A DNA stretch of 64,000 nucleotides from Colwellia sp. 75C3. GTDB lineage: Bacteria; Pseudomonadota; Gammaproteobacteria; Enterobacterales; Alteromonadaceae. Shown here in pieces: positions 29,490 to 39,502 of this stretch. The stretch lies in assembly GCF_002836255.1 (NCBI RefSeq), contig NZ_PJAU01000033.1:558001-622000 (forward strand), read 5' to 3'. Each line of letters starts with the position of its first letter. Within the stretch, counting starts at the first letter, position 1. The notes under the pieces are model-generated. The model worked only from the letters and a program-made list of their open reading frames with translations, was not told where the DNA came from and did not search any database. The translations under genes and the position numbers were made by a program.

Positions 29490-32400
29490 ATGAGCTCTCA
29501 TGACAGTATAACCAATGAGAAAAATGACAATGAGAACCTAAACAGGCCTCATGATGATATTGATACTAATACCGGTTTAATTGCCTGGTTTGCACGTAAC
29601 AGTGTTGCAGCTAATTTATTAATGATATTTATTTTAGTGGGTGGCTTTTTAACCATAAATACCATTAACAAACAAATGTTCCCGCAGGTACAAATTAATT
29701 GGATTTCATTTGCTGCGCCATATCCGGGGGCTGCACCACAGGAAGTGGAAGAAGGCATCACCATAAAAATTGAGGAAGCACTTGAAACCGTGCAAGGCCT
29801 TAAGCGAGTGATTACTTACTCTAATCGTAATTATTCTAATGGTTGGTTTGAAGTTGACTTAGATTATGACCCGCAATTAGTACTTGAAGAAGTAAAATCA
29901 GCGATAGATTCTATCTCTAGCTTTCCTGAAGGTATGGAGCGTATTAAAGTTGAACGAGAAAAGTTTCGTCAAGAAGTCATGTATATCAGCCTATATGGTG
30001 ATTTAACTAACGGTGAACTAAAAGAACTCGGCCGTAAAATTCATGATGAGATTCAACAGTTACCCTTCGTCAATATTTCTGATTTATTTAGTGGCTTAAG
30101 TTATGAAATATCGATTGAAGTCAGTAAAGATAAATTACGGGAATATAATTTAAACTTTAGAGATGTTGCTAATGCGGTACGTGGTAACTCTCGTAATATG
30201 TCTGCAGGGCAAATTCGAGCAGAAAATGGTTATATCAACTTACGTGTGGAGAACCAATCTTATCGAGGTCATGAATTTGAACAAATTCCAGTCGTTACCC
30301 TTGAAGATGGCACTAAGGTACTGCTAGGCGATTTAGCGACCGTCATTGATGGTTTTGAAGAAGGTTTGCAATACTCAAAATATAACGGTGAAAACTCGGT
30401 CACTATTTTTATTGGTGCAGCAGACAATCAAAGTATTACTGATGTAGCAGCCGTTGTGAATAAGTTTGTTGATGATAAGTCAGCAACATTACCTCAAGGG
30501 GTTAAGTTAGAGACTTGGGTTGATATGACTTATTACCTTGAAGGTCGTTTAACCATGATGATGGACAACATGAAAAGTGGTGCTGTTTTAGTCTTTATTA
30601 TGCTGGCATTATTTTTACGTGTACGTTTAGCCTTTTGGGTAATGATGGGCTTACCCGTGTGTTTCTTAGGAACACTACTGGTAATGCCAATGGAATTTGT
30701 TAATGTCACTATTAACATCACAAGTCTATTCGCCTTTATTTTAGTACTCGGTATAGTCGTTGATGATGCCATTGTTATGGGTGAAAGTGCTCATGAAGAA
30801 ATTGAGCAATATGGCCATTCTACTGACAATGTTATTCGTGGTGTTAAGCGCGTTGCTATGCCTGCTACTTTCGGTGTATTAACCACTATAGCAGTATTTA
30901 TTCCGTTTGTTATTGGTGATGGTCCTGAGTCCGCTTTTGGTAAATCTATCGGTTTTGTCGTTATTTTTTGTTTGATTTTCTCTTTAATAGAATCAAAGCT
31001 TATCTTACCTGCGCATTTGGTTAATATGAAACCTAAAGATAAGAAAATAAAGCTCAAGAAATTGAAAGAGTATGGTTATTTTTGGTTTCTTCAATATCCT
31101 TTAGATAGAATCATTCAAGTAGTAGACAAGCTTCGATCAGCTATTGATAAAAATCTGCAGAGCTTTATTGAAAATAAATACCGCCCAAGTTTAGCTGTGT
31201 TTTTAAAATATCGTTATGCGGTATTAATGTTTTTTATCAGCATTATGCTCATCAGTGCCGGGTTATTTGGCGGTGGTTTAGTCCGTTATGTTGGACAACC
31301 TAAAATTCCGCATGATTTTCCTCGCATCACGGTTGAAATGAATGTTGATGCCTCTGAAAAAGCAACCTTAAGTACACTATTAAATATCCAAGCCGTTATT
31401 AATAAAATTGATAACGAAATTGAAACTGAGCAGGGTCAATCTATGATCTCTGATATGCAGGTTGATTTACGCAGCCGCACCCGTGGTCAAATTATGGTTA
31501 AACTGGTAGACCCTGAATTACGTGTTATGGATACTTTTGCTTTGGCTGATAAATGGCGGAATGCAATACCTAGCTATCCTGGCGTTAAGTCGTTAACCAT
31601 TAGCGATAACTTATTTGGTGGTGGTCGTGATGATGGTGATATTGCTTTTAGGTTAGAAAGCCAAAATGAAGAACAACTTATCCTGGCATCAAGAGAACTA
31701 AAAGCAAAACTTAATACCCTTAAAGGTGTTGGTGATGTGAATGACTCTCGTCAAACAAGTGCGAAAGAGGTGCAGCTTGAGCTAAAACCTTTGGCTTACT
31801 CAATGGGACTTACCTTGGCAGAGATCGCCTCACAAGTTGGCTATAGCTTTTATGGTTTAGAAGCACAGCGCATTCTTCGTGATAGTGAAGAAGTTAAAGT
31901 GATGGTGCGTTATCCACAAAATGAACGTAGTTCTGTTGGTCACGTTGATGATGTGATGATTAAAGCACCTAATGGCGCAGAATTACCTTTATCAGAATTG
32001 GCTGAAATTATCCTGACTGAAGGTGTTACTCGTATTCGCCGTGAAAATGGTAACCGTACTATTAATGTCTGGGCGAGTGTTGATGCCGAACAAGTAGAAC
32101 CTTTTGAAGTAACTAAAGATATCCGCGATAACTTTGTACCACAGTTATTACGTAAATATCCATTAGTTAAAAGTGAAGTATCGGGACGTATCCAAGAAGA
32201 AATGGAAAGTGCGGGTGAACAACTACGTAACTTTATGATCTCCTTAATGGTTATCTTTTCGTTATTGGCAATACCATTGAAGTCATACTCTCAAGCTGTG
32301 ATGATTATGATCGTCATTCCATTTGGCGTTATTGGCTCAGTATTGGGACATTTAATCTTAGGAATGGATTTAAATATGTTCTCAGTATTTGGTATTCTCG

Positions 32401-32777
32401 CTGCAGCCGGGGTGGTAGTGAATGACTCTTTGGTGATGGTGGATTATGTTAACAGTGCCAGAAAGCGTGGTGAAGCCTTGAAAGATGCAGTTATGCATGC
32501 GGGTACTAAACGTTTTCGCGCCATTATGCTCACGTCAATCACCACCTTTGTTGGCCTAGTACCTATTGTCTTCTTTGAAACGAGTATGCAAGCCTTGATC
32601 GTAATTCCAATGGCTGTATCACTGTCTTTCGGTGTCTTATTTGCTACGGTCGTCACCTTGGTATTGATTCCAAGTTTGTATATGATTATTGAAGATATTA
32701 AAAGAGTGTTTTCACGTAAGAAAAAGAAACAAAATGGTTCGGACATGATTGCAGCTAAAGAGCTGTCTTCAAGTTAA
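29490..32777 (+). CDS. RND-family efflux transporter permease (AcrB/MexB superfamily)
   Basis: Proton-driven inner-membrane exporter of 1095 residues, slightly longer than AcrB (1049). The first transmembrane helix lies near residue 35 after a hydrophilic N-terminus, followed by a large periplasmic domain, a helix bundle with the proton-relay acids in LGIVVDDAIVMGE (D425, D426), a second periplasmic domain, and a final bundle with GVVVNDSLVMVDYVN. The subgroup resembles the uncharacterised adaptor/pump pairs common in marine gammaproteobacteria; the substrate cannot be predicted. CAGGAG precedes the ATG, and it is translationally close to the adaptor. A terminator follows at 32834. Confidence 0.9.
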   Translation: MSSHDSITNEKNDNENLNRPHDDIDTNTGLIAWFARNSVAANLLMIFILVGGFLTINTINKQMFPQVQINWISFAAPYPGAAPQEVEEGITIKIEEALETVQGLKRVITYSNRNYSNGWFEVDLDYDPQLVLEEVKSAIDSISSFPEGMERIKVEREKFRQEVMYISLYGDLTNGELKELGRKIHDEIQQLPFVNISDLFSGLSYEISIEVSKDKLREYNLNFRDVANAVRGNSRNMSAGQIRAENGYINLRVENQSYRGHEFEQIPVVTLEDGTKVLLGDLATVIDGFEEGLQYSKYNGENSVTIFIGAADNQSITDVAAVVNKFVDDKSATLPQGVKLETWVDMTYYLEGRLTMMMDNMKSGAVLVFIMLALFLRVRLAFWVMMGLPVCFLGTLLVMPMEFVNVTINITSLFAFILVLGIVVDDAIVMGESAHEEIEQYGHSTDNVIRGVKRVAMPATFGVLTTIAVFIPFVIGDGPESAFGKSIGFVVIFCLIFSLIESKLILPAHLVNMKPKDKKIKLKKLKEYGYFWFLQYPLDRIIQVVDKLRSAIDKNLQSFIENKYRPSLAVFLKYRYAVLMFFISIMLISAGLFGGGLVRYVGQPKIPHDFPRITVEMNVDASEKATLSTLLNIQAVINKIDNEIETEQGQSMISDMQVDLRSRTRGQIMVKLVDPELRVMDTFALADKWRNAIPSYPGVKSLTISDNLFGGGRDDGDIAFRLESQNEEQLILASRELKAKLNTLKGVGDVNDSRQTSAKEVQLELKPLAYSMGLTLAEIASQVGYSFYGLEAQRILRDSEEVKVMVRYPQNERSSVGHVDDVMIKAPNGAELPLSELAEIILTEGVTRIRRENGNRTINVWASVDAEQVEPFEVTKDIRDNFVPQLLRKYPLVKSEVSGRIQEEMESAGEQLRNFMISLMVIFSLLAIPLKSYSQAVMIMIVIPFGVIGSVLGHLILGMDLNMFSVFGILAAAGVVVNDSLVMVDYVNSARKRGEALKDAVMHAGTKRFRAIMLTSITTFVGLVPIVFFETSMQALIVIPMAVSLSFGVLFATVVTLVLIPSLYMIIEDIKRVFSRKKKKQNGSDMIAAKELSSS

Positions 32778-32833
32778 TCAATGACGTAACACCTCTGAGC
32801 GAACTTTAGGTTCAAGCTTAGAGTTAGAAAAAT

Positions 32834-32866
32834 AAAAAGGCAATGTTATTTAACATTGCCTTTTTT
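32834..32866 (+). terminator. Intrinsic terminator after the RND operon
   Basis: AAAAAGGCAATGTTA (32834-32848) pairs perfectly with TAACATTGCCTTTTT (32851-32865), with a T tract. Confidence 0.92.
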
Positions 32867-32894
32867 ATTGTTTTTCAGAGGATTTATCGTTCTG

Positions 32895-33003
32895 TTTAGT
32901 TACTGGTTTTGACAATAGAGTAACTATTCTCTTCAATCAATGTATTGCCAAAAGGCGTTTTCAACTCCAATTGAACCCTATATTCTTAGGTGACATGCTA
33001 TAT
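32895..33003. repeat. MITE-like element, copy 2 (truncated, decayed)
   Basis: About 109 bases align with one half of the 62.3-kb copy read on its opposite strand: both have TTA-TGGTTT-GACAAT followed by ATTCTCTTCAATCAATG, then a GCGTTT-type segment, AACTCCA, and an end with AGGTGACATG. The other half and its terminal repeat are missing, so this looks like a remnant. It lies just upstream of the hybrid sensor kinase gene. Confidence 0.65.
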
Positions 33004-33110
33004 ATTGATATGATGTTTTTAATAGTAATTAATGCTATAAATAATGTCCTTTATTACTGTTGATAAAATACAGTATCCCATGATAGTAAAATTTGAGCTT
33101 TAATTACCTG

Positions 33111-36041
33111 ATGATGGCAAGACTGAAACAAATAATACTGCTCTTTTGTTTATTAACCATGGGTAATCTAGCGGTCGTCGATAAAGCTTGGGCACTGGAT
33201 AGTCAATTACAAAAAAAATTAAGCAAAATAACCCAGCAAGAAGATAAAAAACAAGCACTAACAGCCTTATCTAAATTAATTAAATCAAATACATTTGAAG
33301 GGGCTGATCAAGCTGAAATATTCCTTCAGCAAGGAAAAGCTTTTTTTGTTCTTCATCAATACAATCAAGGTATTGATGCGATTAAACAGGCGAAAGATAC
33401 TGCGGAACTAGCCAATGCACACCTCTTAACAGCACAAGCGAATAAGGTGCTTGGCATACTGTATTATTATCAAGGTGAATTAAAATTAGCACTGAAGGCT
33501 TATCAAGACTCATTAGTTTATTATAAGAGTAACCAAGCTGATGATATTAATCATTTCTCCATAGAACGGGCAAATTTATTAAATAATATTGCACTCGTTT
33601 ATACCTCATTAGGACAACCCGATTTAGCCTTGATAAATTATCAACTTGTTGAACCTTTATATGCCCGTTATGGTGATGAAGCCGACAAAATTGATGTGAG
33701 GTATAATATTGCCGCTTTGCATATTAGCTTAAGGCGTTTTGATATAGCCATCGTTATGCTGAAGGTGATCATAGAAAAACGGCAGCAGCTTAACGATGAT
33801 TATGGCGTTGCTTCGGCTAGAGCAGACTTAGGTATTGCTTATAAACATTCAGGACAGTTCAAGTTGGCAAAAGAAAATATATTAGCAGCATTGCAATATT
33901 TTCAAGAACACGATTATAAGCATGATATAGCGTCACAACTGCATAATATGTCTGAAATACATAATGATATGTTTGATGTTGAGCAAGCTATGTTTTATGG
34001 TCAAAAAGCATTAATTATCAGTGAGGAAGTTGGTCACCAAAAAGCCTATGCGGGGAGTTTACAAAGTTTAGCGAAAGCTTTTTTTTATTCGGGTGATTTA
34101 ACGCAAGCAGAACAATATATTGAGCGGTCGATTGCTGTTGGTAAAAAAATTGATTATCAAACACTATTGACTGAAAACTTTGCCATTTCTGCTTTGATTA
34201 GTGCGAGTAATAGACAGTTTATTAAAGCACTTACGGAACAACAACAATATGAGAAAAGTTACCAACTAACGTCTAATAATACCCTTAATGATAAGTTAGC
34301 GGAATTTGAATCGGAGCAACTTAGTCAGAAAATAGTCGACTTAGAACAACGACGAACACTGCAGATATTACATTCAGCTAAAATAAAGCAACAACAAACA
34401 CTTATCATTATATCCGTGATTCTTATTTTAGTTATAGCCTTCTTTATTTACCGTCGTTACCTCGAACAGCGCTTAACCCAAGAGTTAGAGTTACGTGTTA
34501 AACAACGTACTCGTGAACTTGAAAATTTAACCAAAGAATTAGAAAAAGCTGACAAAGTTAAAAGCCAATTCCTGGCAAATATGAGTCATGAAATTCGTAC
34601 ACCACTCACCGCTATTGTTGGTCATGCAGAAGCTATTATTCATGACGATATTGATAAACATAAAGTAAAAGAAGATATTGAAGTAATCCACGGCAATAGC
34701 TTGCATTTACTTGAACTCATTAATGATATTTTGGATTTAAGCCGTATTGAAGCTAATAAGTTTGAGTTAGAAATACAGCCTTTGGATTTAGGTGAATTGA
34801 TTCAAGATTTATCCCATACCTTTAGCGCTCAAGCTCAGCAGAAAGGTCTAATTTTTACTATAGAACATCAATTATCTTTACCCTTTATTATTAAAATTGA
34901 TTGTTTACGCTTAAAGCAAATTTTACTTAACCTATGTGCCAACGCGATAAAATTCACTGAAAATGGCCTGGTAACACTGAATATTAATTGGCAAAATGAA
35001 CAACTCGTTTTTACTATAACTGATACGGGTATTGGTTTGAGTAAAGAGCATTTAGCACAAGTCTTTGAAATATTCACTCAAGCAGATAATAGCATCAGTA
35101 GACGTTTTGGCGGTTCAGGCCTTGGTTTGACTTTATCTAATCAACTCGCGAAACTAATGTCTGGTAATATTGCGGTAACCAGTGAATTAGGTAAAGGCAG
35201 TCGTTTTTGTTTAACGTTACCTTGCCAGCATAATATTGATGATAATGTACAAGCGCTACCTGATTCCTCGCAACTCGATAGTAGTGATATATTCTTTAGC
35301 GGAAAAATACTTTTGGCAGAAGATCATGATGATAACCGACGCTTGATTGCCCGCTTATTGACGAATTTAGGCTTGGAAGTTATTGTTGCTCGTAACGGTA
35401 AGGAAGCGGTCAAACTCTGCGTTGAACATCAACCTAATTTGGTACTGCTAGATATTCAAATGCCTGAAATGGATGGTGTTGAAGCTTTTAAAGCGTTACG
35501 TGCTTTAGGCTGTAATCAACCGATTTATGCTTTAACGGCCAATGCTATGTCTCATGAAGTTAGCCAATATCTGGGGTTAGGTTTTACTGGGCATTTAAAA
35601 AAACCTATTGAACGAAAGAATTTTATTGCCGCCATTGCGAAATATTTTACGACTGAGAACCATGAACGTTCTTTTTATAACTCATTAAATACGGTCGATT
35701 TACAGACTTTAAGCACAGATGAAGTTGTTGATAAAGCGGAGCAATGTCTTGCTCAAGTTGACTTAAGTGATTTAGTTGCTGAATTTAGAGCCAACCTTAG
35801 TAAGGATAAACGAGACCTTGTTCTCTATAGTAATAATGATGATATAAAGAATATTTCTTCTCTTGCACATCGTTTATCAGGGGCCGCACAAATGTTTGGC
35901 TTTGTTGAACTTAATCAGGCAGCACAAGCGCTAGAGACTATAATTAAGAGAGAATCAACGGCAGAAAATCCAAACCATTCAATCATTAGCGAGTTGATTC
36001 ATTGTTTAGTTGACGAAATTAATTTAATTGAGCAACAGTAA
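33111..36041 (+). CDS. TPR-containing hybrid sensor histidine kinase
   Basis: Multidomain sensor of 976 residues from the ATG at 33111; a TTG 18 bases upstream is possible. A signal sequence (to about residue 30) is followed by a periplasmic array of tetratricopeptide repeats (about 50-400), a transmembrane helix (about 435-457), a coiled coil, HisKA with H493 in FLANMSHEIRTPL, the ATPase domain (DTGIGLS, GGSGLGLTLS), a receiver with D781 in LLDIQMPEMDG, and a C-terminal Hpt domain with H920 in LAHRLSGAAQ. All steps of a His-Asp-His relay are thus in one chain, and only a final response regulator is missing; none is adjacent. The membrane protein gene at 36049 follows at once. Confidence 0.88.
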   Translation: MMARLKQIILLFCLLTMGNLAVVDKAWALDSQLQKKLSKITQQEDKKQALTALSKLIKSNTFEGADQAEIFLQQGKAFFVLHQYNQGIDAIKQAKDTAELANAHLLTAQANKVLGILYYYQGELKLALKAYQDSLVYYKSNQADDINHFSIERANLLNNIALVYTSLGQPDLALINYQLVEPLYARYGDEADKIDVRYNIAALHISLRRFDIAIVMLKVIIEKRQQLNDDYGVASARADLGIAYKHSGQFKLAKENILAALQYFQEHDYKHDIASQLHNMSEIHNDMFDVEQAMFYGQKALIISEEVGHQKAYAGSLQSLAKAFFYSGDLTQAEQYIERSIAVGKKIDYQTLLTENFAISALISASNRQFIKALTEQQQYEKSYQLTSNNTLNDKLAEFESEQLSQKIVDLEQRRTLQILHSAKIKQQQTLIIISVILILVIAFFIYRRYLEQRLTQELELRVKQRTRELENLTKELEKADKVKSQFLANMSHEIRTPLTAIVGHAEAIIHDDIDKHKVKEDIEVIHGNSLHLLELINDILDLSRIEANKFELEIQPLDLGELIQDLSHTFSAQAQQKGLIFTIEHQLSLPFIIKIDCLRLKQILLNLCANAIKFTENGLVTLNINWQNEQLVFTITDTGIGLSKEHLAQVFEIFTQADNSISRRFGGSGLGLTLSNQLAKLMSGNIAVTSELGKGSRFCLTLPCQHNIDDNVQALPDSSQLDSSDIFFSGKILLAEDHDDNRRLIARLLTNLGLEVIVARNGKEAVKLCVEHQPNLVLLDIQMPEMDGVEAFKALRALGCNQPIYALTANAMSHEVSQYLGLGFTGHLKKPIERKNFIAAIAKYFTTENHERSFYNSLNTVDLQTLSTDEVVDKAEQCLAQVDLSDLVAEFRANLSKDKRDLVLYSNNDDIKNISSLAHRLSGAAQMFGFVELNQAAQALETIIKRESTAENPNHSIISELIHCLVDEINLIEQQ

Positions 36042-36048
36042 TATCTCT

Positions 36049-36969
36049 ATGAACAAATCATTTTCTTATTCGCAAGCCTTGTTGGCCTTAGCTATTGCCT
36101 TTCTAGCCTTTTCTTTATTTAAGTTTACTTTGCATGTGCCTGCAATTATTAGTGTTATTGAAAAAACCACAAAAACAGTTGATTCAGTAAGTCCTGGGAT
36201 TGAAGATATTATTAATGAAGTTGCTCTCGTCAGACTCGAGGTTGGTAAAGTAAGGGAATTAGTCTCACAACAAATACCGGCTATTCTAACGCAGGTTCAA
36301 GCTTCACTTCCTGTGGTGCAACAAGTAGTCGTTGAAAGCGAATATTACTCAAGGCAACTACCGGCATTGTTAAGCCAACTCGCCAGCATTGAACAACAAG
36401 TAGAACAATTACAAAAATCTATGCCTGCAGTACTCAAACGTGTTGATGCCGTTGTTCAAACTACCAATGATACCACCGCAGAAATAGCGCGTTGGCGACC
36501 TCACTCCACTCAATATCTGAAAGAAATAGAACTATCTAGAGGTTACATCCCTCAGTACCTTTCTCGTATTGAAAATACCGTTGAGGATGCGAAAACTGTT
36601 GGCTCTGAAGCAAGTAGTGGTATAGTTTCTGGTTTTTTCAAAGGTGTAATCAAGCTACCATTAGAGATGGTTGCAGGTCTAACGGGTATAGTTGATATTG
36701 ACTCTCGTTCTGCTAAGTATTTAACGGCTGAAGATGTCGCATTGATGCAAGAAAAAGTTGTTGGTTTACTCAGTAATAGTAATCAAACTAAGTCGATTTG
36801 GCAAAACGTTAAGAGTGGTAATCGCGGTACTATTATTAAAGGTGAAGAGATTGTGCGGAACAAGCAACAATGCATTAATATCATTTTTAATAACCACTTT
36901 GGCGCAGATAAAGAAACACTCCAAGAGCTAATGTGCATAGACGATAAAGGCTTATGGAAGGTGATGTGA
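36049..36969 (+). CDS. Membrane-anchored coiled-coil protein with 17-kDa-antigen-like C-terminus
   Basis: Unrecognised protein of 306 residues. One N-terminal transmembrane helix (about 9-30) is followed by a long helical, coiled-coil-prone region (35-165, many Val, Gln and Leu heptads) and a C-terminal domain. The C-terminal pattern W..V..GNRGTI, two cysteines and DDKGLWKV resembles the Rickettsia 17-kDa surface antigen family end, where a GNxGT motif and a final DGxWK occur. Start at the ATG seven bases after the kinase stop; an upstream in-frame TTG is less likely. The tight spacing suggests cotranscription with the TPR kinase, possibly as an accessory periplasmic partner. Confidence 0.6.
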   Translation: MNKSFSYSQALLALAIAFLAFSLFKFTLHVPAIISVIEKTTKTVDSVSPGIEDIINEVALVRLEVGKVRELVSQQIPAILTQVQASLPVVQQVVVESEYYSRQLPALLSQLASIEQQVEQLQKSMPAVLKRVDAVVQTTNDTTAEIARWRPHSTQYLKEIELSRGYIPQYLSRIENTVEDAKTVGSEASSGIVSGFFKGVIKLPLEMVAGLTGIVDIDSRSAKYLTAEDVALMQEKVVGLLSNSNQTKSIWQNVKSGNRGTIIKGEEIVRNKQQCINIIFNNHFGADKETLQELMCIDDKGLWKVM

Positions 36970-37130
36970 TTTTTTATCATCTAAATCATCATGGTAAGAC
37001 AATATTTATTGTGTACAATACCGACAATATATACCTGTGCCATACAAAGTGTTCAAGCATCCTGAAATATGCCTCTTGCATGGTAACAGCTATAATTTTT
37101 CAACATAAAATATGTTAATAGGAATGGAAA

Positions 37131-38060
37131 ATGGCTAGAGAACAATTTGGTATCTGCGCTGAACCAAACTTACATGGAAATTACCTATTATTTAATGCAC
37201 TAGATGATAAAAATGCCTTTATTCGTGCTGCGATTTCTCGGTTACCCAAGTTATTTGATAACTATGCCGAGCAGTATTCGGAAGCGAATCTGATTGGTGT
37301 TGTCGCTATTGGTGAAGCCTATTGGGATGAGTTTTATCCGCAAGCCCGTCCGGCATTATTATCACCATTTCCAGCAATGCATAGTGATGATAGAGTTGCA
37401 CCGACAAATAGCTATGATATTTATATTGAAATTCGCAGTGACCGTGCTGATGTTAACCATATTGTCAGTACTAAGGTATGCCAGTTACTTGGTGATGGTG
37501 TTGAATTAATAGAGCAAGTACAAGCATTCAGGTTTTTAGATGGCAGAGACTTAACAGGCTTTGTTGATGGTACTGAAAACCCTCAGGGTTTACATCGACG
37601 AGAAGTAGCGCTGGTTAAAGATCAAGATGACGTTAACTTTGCCGCGGGTAGTTATTTACATACTCAACGGTACCAACATAATTTAACCCTTTGGGGGTCT
37701 CTCGCTGAACATGAACAAGAAGATGTTTATGGCCGAACTAAGCGAGATAACGTTGAATATAAGAATGAAGATAAGGCGCTAACAGCACACACTAAGCGAA
37801 CCAGCCTTAAGGATGATCAAGGGAAAAGTATTGAAATTGTAAGACAAAGCATGCCTTATGGAGATATGAAACGTAAAGGTTTATTCTTTGTGTCGTATTG
37901 TCAGTCACCTAAACCTTTTGAAATAATGCTAAAAAGTATGATTCATGGGGATGGTCATGGTAACTCGGACCATTTACTTAAATATACCGAAGCTGAAACT
38001 GGTAGTGCTTTTTTTGCGCCGAGTTTAACTTTTCTTGCTCAAGTAGCTGATATTGATTAA
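37131..38060 (+). CDS. Dyp-type heme peroxidase (YfeX-like)
   Basis: Cytosolic dye-decolourising peroxidase of 309 residues. Key residues are present: the GFVDGTENP motif with catalytic D146, the proximal heme ligand H220 in TAHTKRTS, and the distal arginine R238 in IVRQSMPYG. No Tat or Sec signal peptide is seen, which fits the YfeX group and not the exported EfeB group. There is no encapsulin gene nearby and no encapsulin-targeting tail is obvious at the C-terminus. It is monocistronic with an AGGAA-type ribosome binding site, convergent with the transglutaminase-like gene. Confidence 0.9.
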   Translation: MAREQFGICAEPNLHGNYLLFNALDDKNAFIRAAISRLPKLFDNYAEQYSEANLIGVVAIGEAYWDEFYPQARPALLSPFPAMHSDDRVAPTNSYDIYIEIRSDRADVNHIVSTKVCQLLGDGVELIEQVQAFRFLDGRDLTGFVDGTENPQGLHRREVALVKDQDDVNFAAGSYLHTQRYQHNLTLWGSLAEHEQEDVYGRTKRDNVEYKNEDKALTAHTKRTSLKDDQGKSIEIVRQSMPYGDMKRKGLFFVSYCQSPKPFEIMLKSMIHGDGHGNSDHLLKYTEAETGSAFFAPSLTFLAQVADID

Positions 38061-38134
38061 TACCTATACCTCACACTGAAGTTAATAAGCCTTTCGAAAG
38101 GTTGGCTAATCTATTTGTTTCATGTCGGCTCTGG

Positions 38135-39130
38135 CTACTGCTTGGATACTTCATGATAATCTTGCGCCATGTAATGCCCCTGATTAATTGCTAACTCTGA
38201 TTCAGGAGCGAGTGTACCTAAAGGCAGCAATGCTGGTCCTGTGGGCTCAGCTAATAAATATCTTACCTCATTATGCTCAATGGTAACTTCTCCTGCTTCC
38301 GCTGGAATTTTAATACCAATAAAAGCATGACCATCAATAAAAATTAACGCCATGTCAATGCGTGGCATCAAAGCCCTTAACAAAGCTGCTGTTAAGGTCA
38401 TTTTGCTATCGCAATCTCCTTGGTTTTCCCACAAAACTTGTAGTGGTGGATTAAAACCTGCACCGGAAGAGGTAATACGAGATTCTAAGGTGCTATAAGG
38501 AATACTCTGTACAAAGCTCAATACATAATTGGTGACCTTTCGAATATTCTTAATAGATACATGATCTAAAATTAACGGCTTTAGCGATTTCAAATCAGCA
38601 ACAGAATTATTCGCAATACTGACATGGTCTACTTTAATGCCATTTATCTGTTCATGGTTGGTAAAAGCTTGATAATAAGTTTCCTGAAGGTACTTTTTCG
38701 TAACCTCACTCTCAAGCCTAGTTAACGCTTGATAAGCTTCTGCTACCTTATCTTCATCTAAGCCCTTGGCTTCAATGATAAATTTATCTTGCTGTTGTCG
38801 ATAAAATATTTGTACACCGGCTATAGGCTTTTGCTGCATTTTTTTCTTAATGCGTCTGAGAATTGTTTTTTGTGCGTAATTATTTTGGTAGGTTCTAAAA
38901 TCTCTAAAGCGTTCAAATAGACCTTCTTGACTCAAGGTAAAGTTCATCGCTTGCTCAGTCTTGCTGTGATCGAGCCATTGATATTTAAAGTGATAACCTT
39001 GCTCTACTTGAGTTTTACTAAAACTTAATTGCTGCGCCTGCGCCTTAGCAATAATCAAGATAAAGAATACAGCTACCGCTAAGGGGAATTGGCATTTTTT
39101 AAACAGTGAATAAGGTAAATCAGAGGTCAC
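38135..39130 (-). CDS. Exported transglutaminase-like cysteine protein
   Basis: Predicted periplasmic or membrane-anchored protein of 331 residues with an N-terminal hydrophobic segment (about 16-30). The C-terminal half contains a transglutaminase-like core: the nucleophile C240 in NQGDCDSKMTLTAALLRAL and the histidine H268 in FIDGHAFIGI, with an acidic residue in LAEPTGP (295) as the possible third member. The N-terminal half (35-180) is not recognised. Such proteins are usually papain-fold hydrolases acting on peptides or the envelope. The start is GTG, without a clear ribosome binding site. Divergent from the acyl-CoA dehydrogenase. Confidence 0.7.
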   Translation of the reverse strand: MTSDLPYSLFKKCQFPLAVAVFFILIIAKAQAQQLSFSKTQVEQGYHFKYQWLDHSKTEQAMNFTLSQEGLFERFRDFRTYQNNYAQKTILRRIKKKMQQKPIAGVQIFYRQQQDKFIIEAKGLDEDKVAEAYQALTRLESEVTKKYLQETYYQAFTNHEQINGIKVDHVSIANNSVADLKSLKPLILDHVSIKNIRKVTNYVLSFVQSIPYSTLESRITSSGAGFNPPLQVLWENQGDCDSKMTLTAALLRALMPRIDMALIFIDGHAFIGIKIPAEAGEVTIEHNEVRYLLAEPTGPALLPLGTLAPESELAINQGHYMAQDYHEVSKQ

Positions 39131-39402
39131 GTTATTTTTTACTCGTTATTATGGGGGTAGCAAAGTGACTACCTCTATGATTAATTTTATTAAAACCTAA
39201 ACTCCATCAGACAACCCTTGCCAATAGCTTAGTTCAGGCAAAGTTTATACAGATAATAGGAGTATAAACCCTAAATAACACATTAACTTAGTTTTAAAGA
39301 AAATTAGAAAGTGCTTACAGAGTTCTGATTAGGAAATTCAATGATTTTTGTTAATAACCTCTCTTGTAAGTAAAAAATATCAGGCTATTGATGAATAGCG
39401 CT

Positions 39403-39444
39403 TTTACATTGTCATGATTTAGACTATATTCAAACAAGTGTTTT
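39403..39444 (+). promoter_or_regulatory. Promoter with possible PsrA operator before the acyl-CoA dehydrogenase gene
   Basis: TTTACA (39403-39408), a 16-base spacer and TATATT (39425-39430) make a plausible promoter. Directly after it CAAACAAGTGTTTT (39431-39444) fits the PsrA-type palindrome (AAAC, four bases, GTTT) that represses fatty-acid degradation genes in many gammaproteobacteria. The rest of the 372-base gap (39131-39502) holds nothing recognised. Confidence 0.4.
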
Positions 39445-39502
39445 AATTGTGTGTTTGCCACACGGTATCTAAACGTAATCCAAATTATAAAAGGAGGTCT
39501 TC

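Noticed and set aside
38088-38107. Short hairpin CCTTTCGAAAGG between the Dyp peroxidase and transglutaminase-like genes as terminator
   Set aside because: Stem is short, with almost no loop and no T tract; not strong enough to list.
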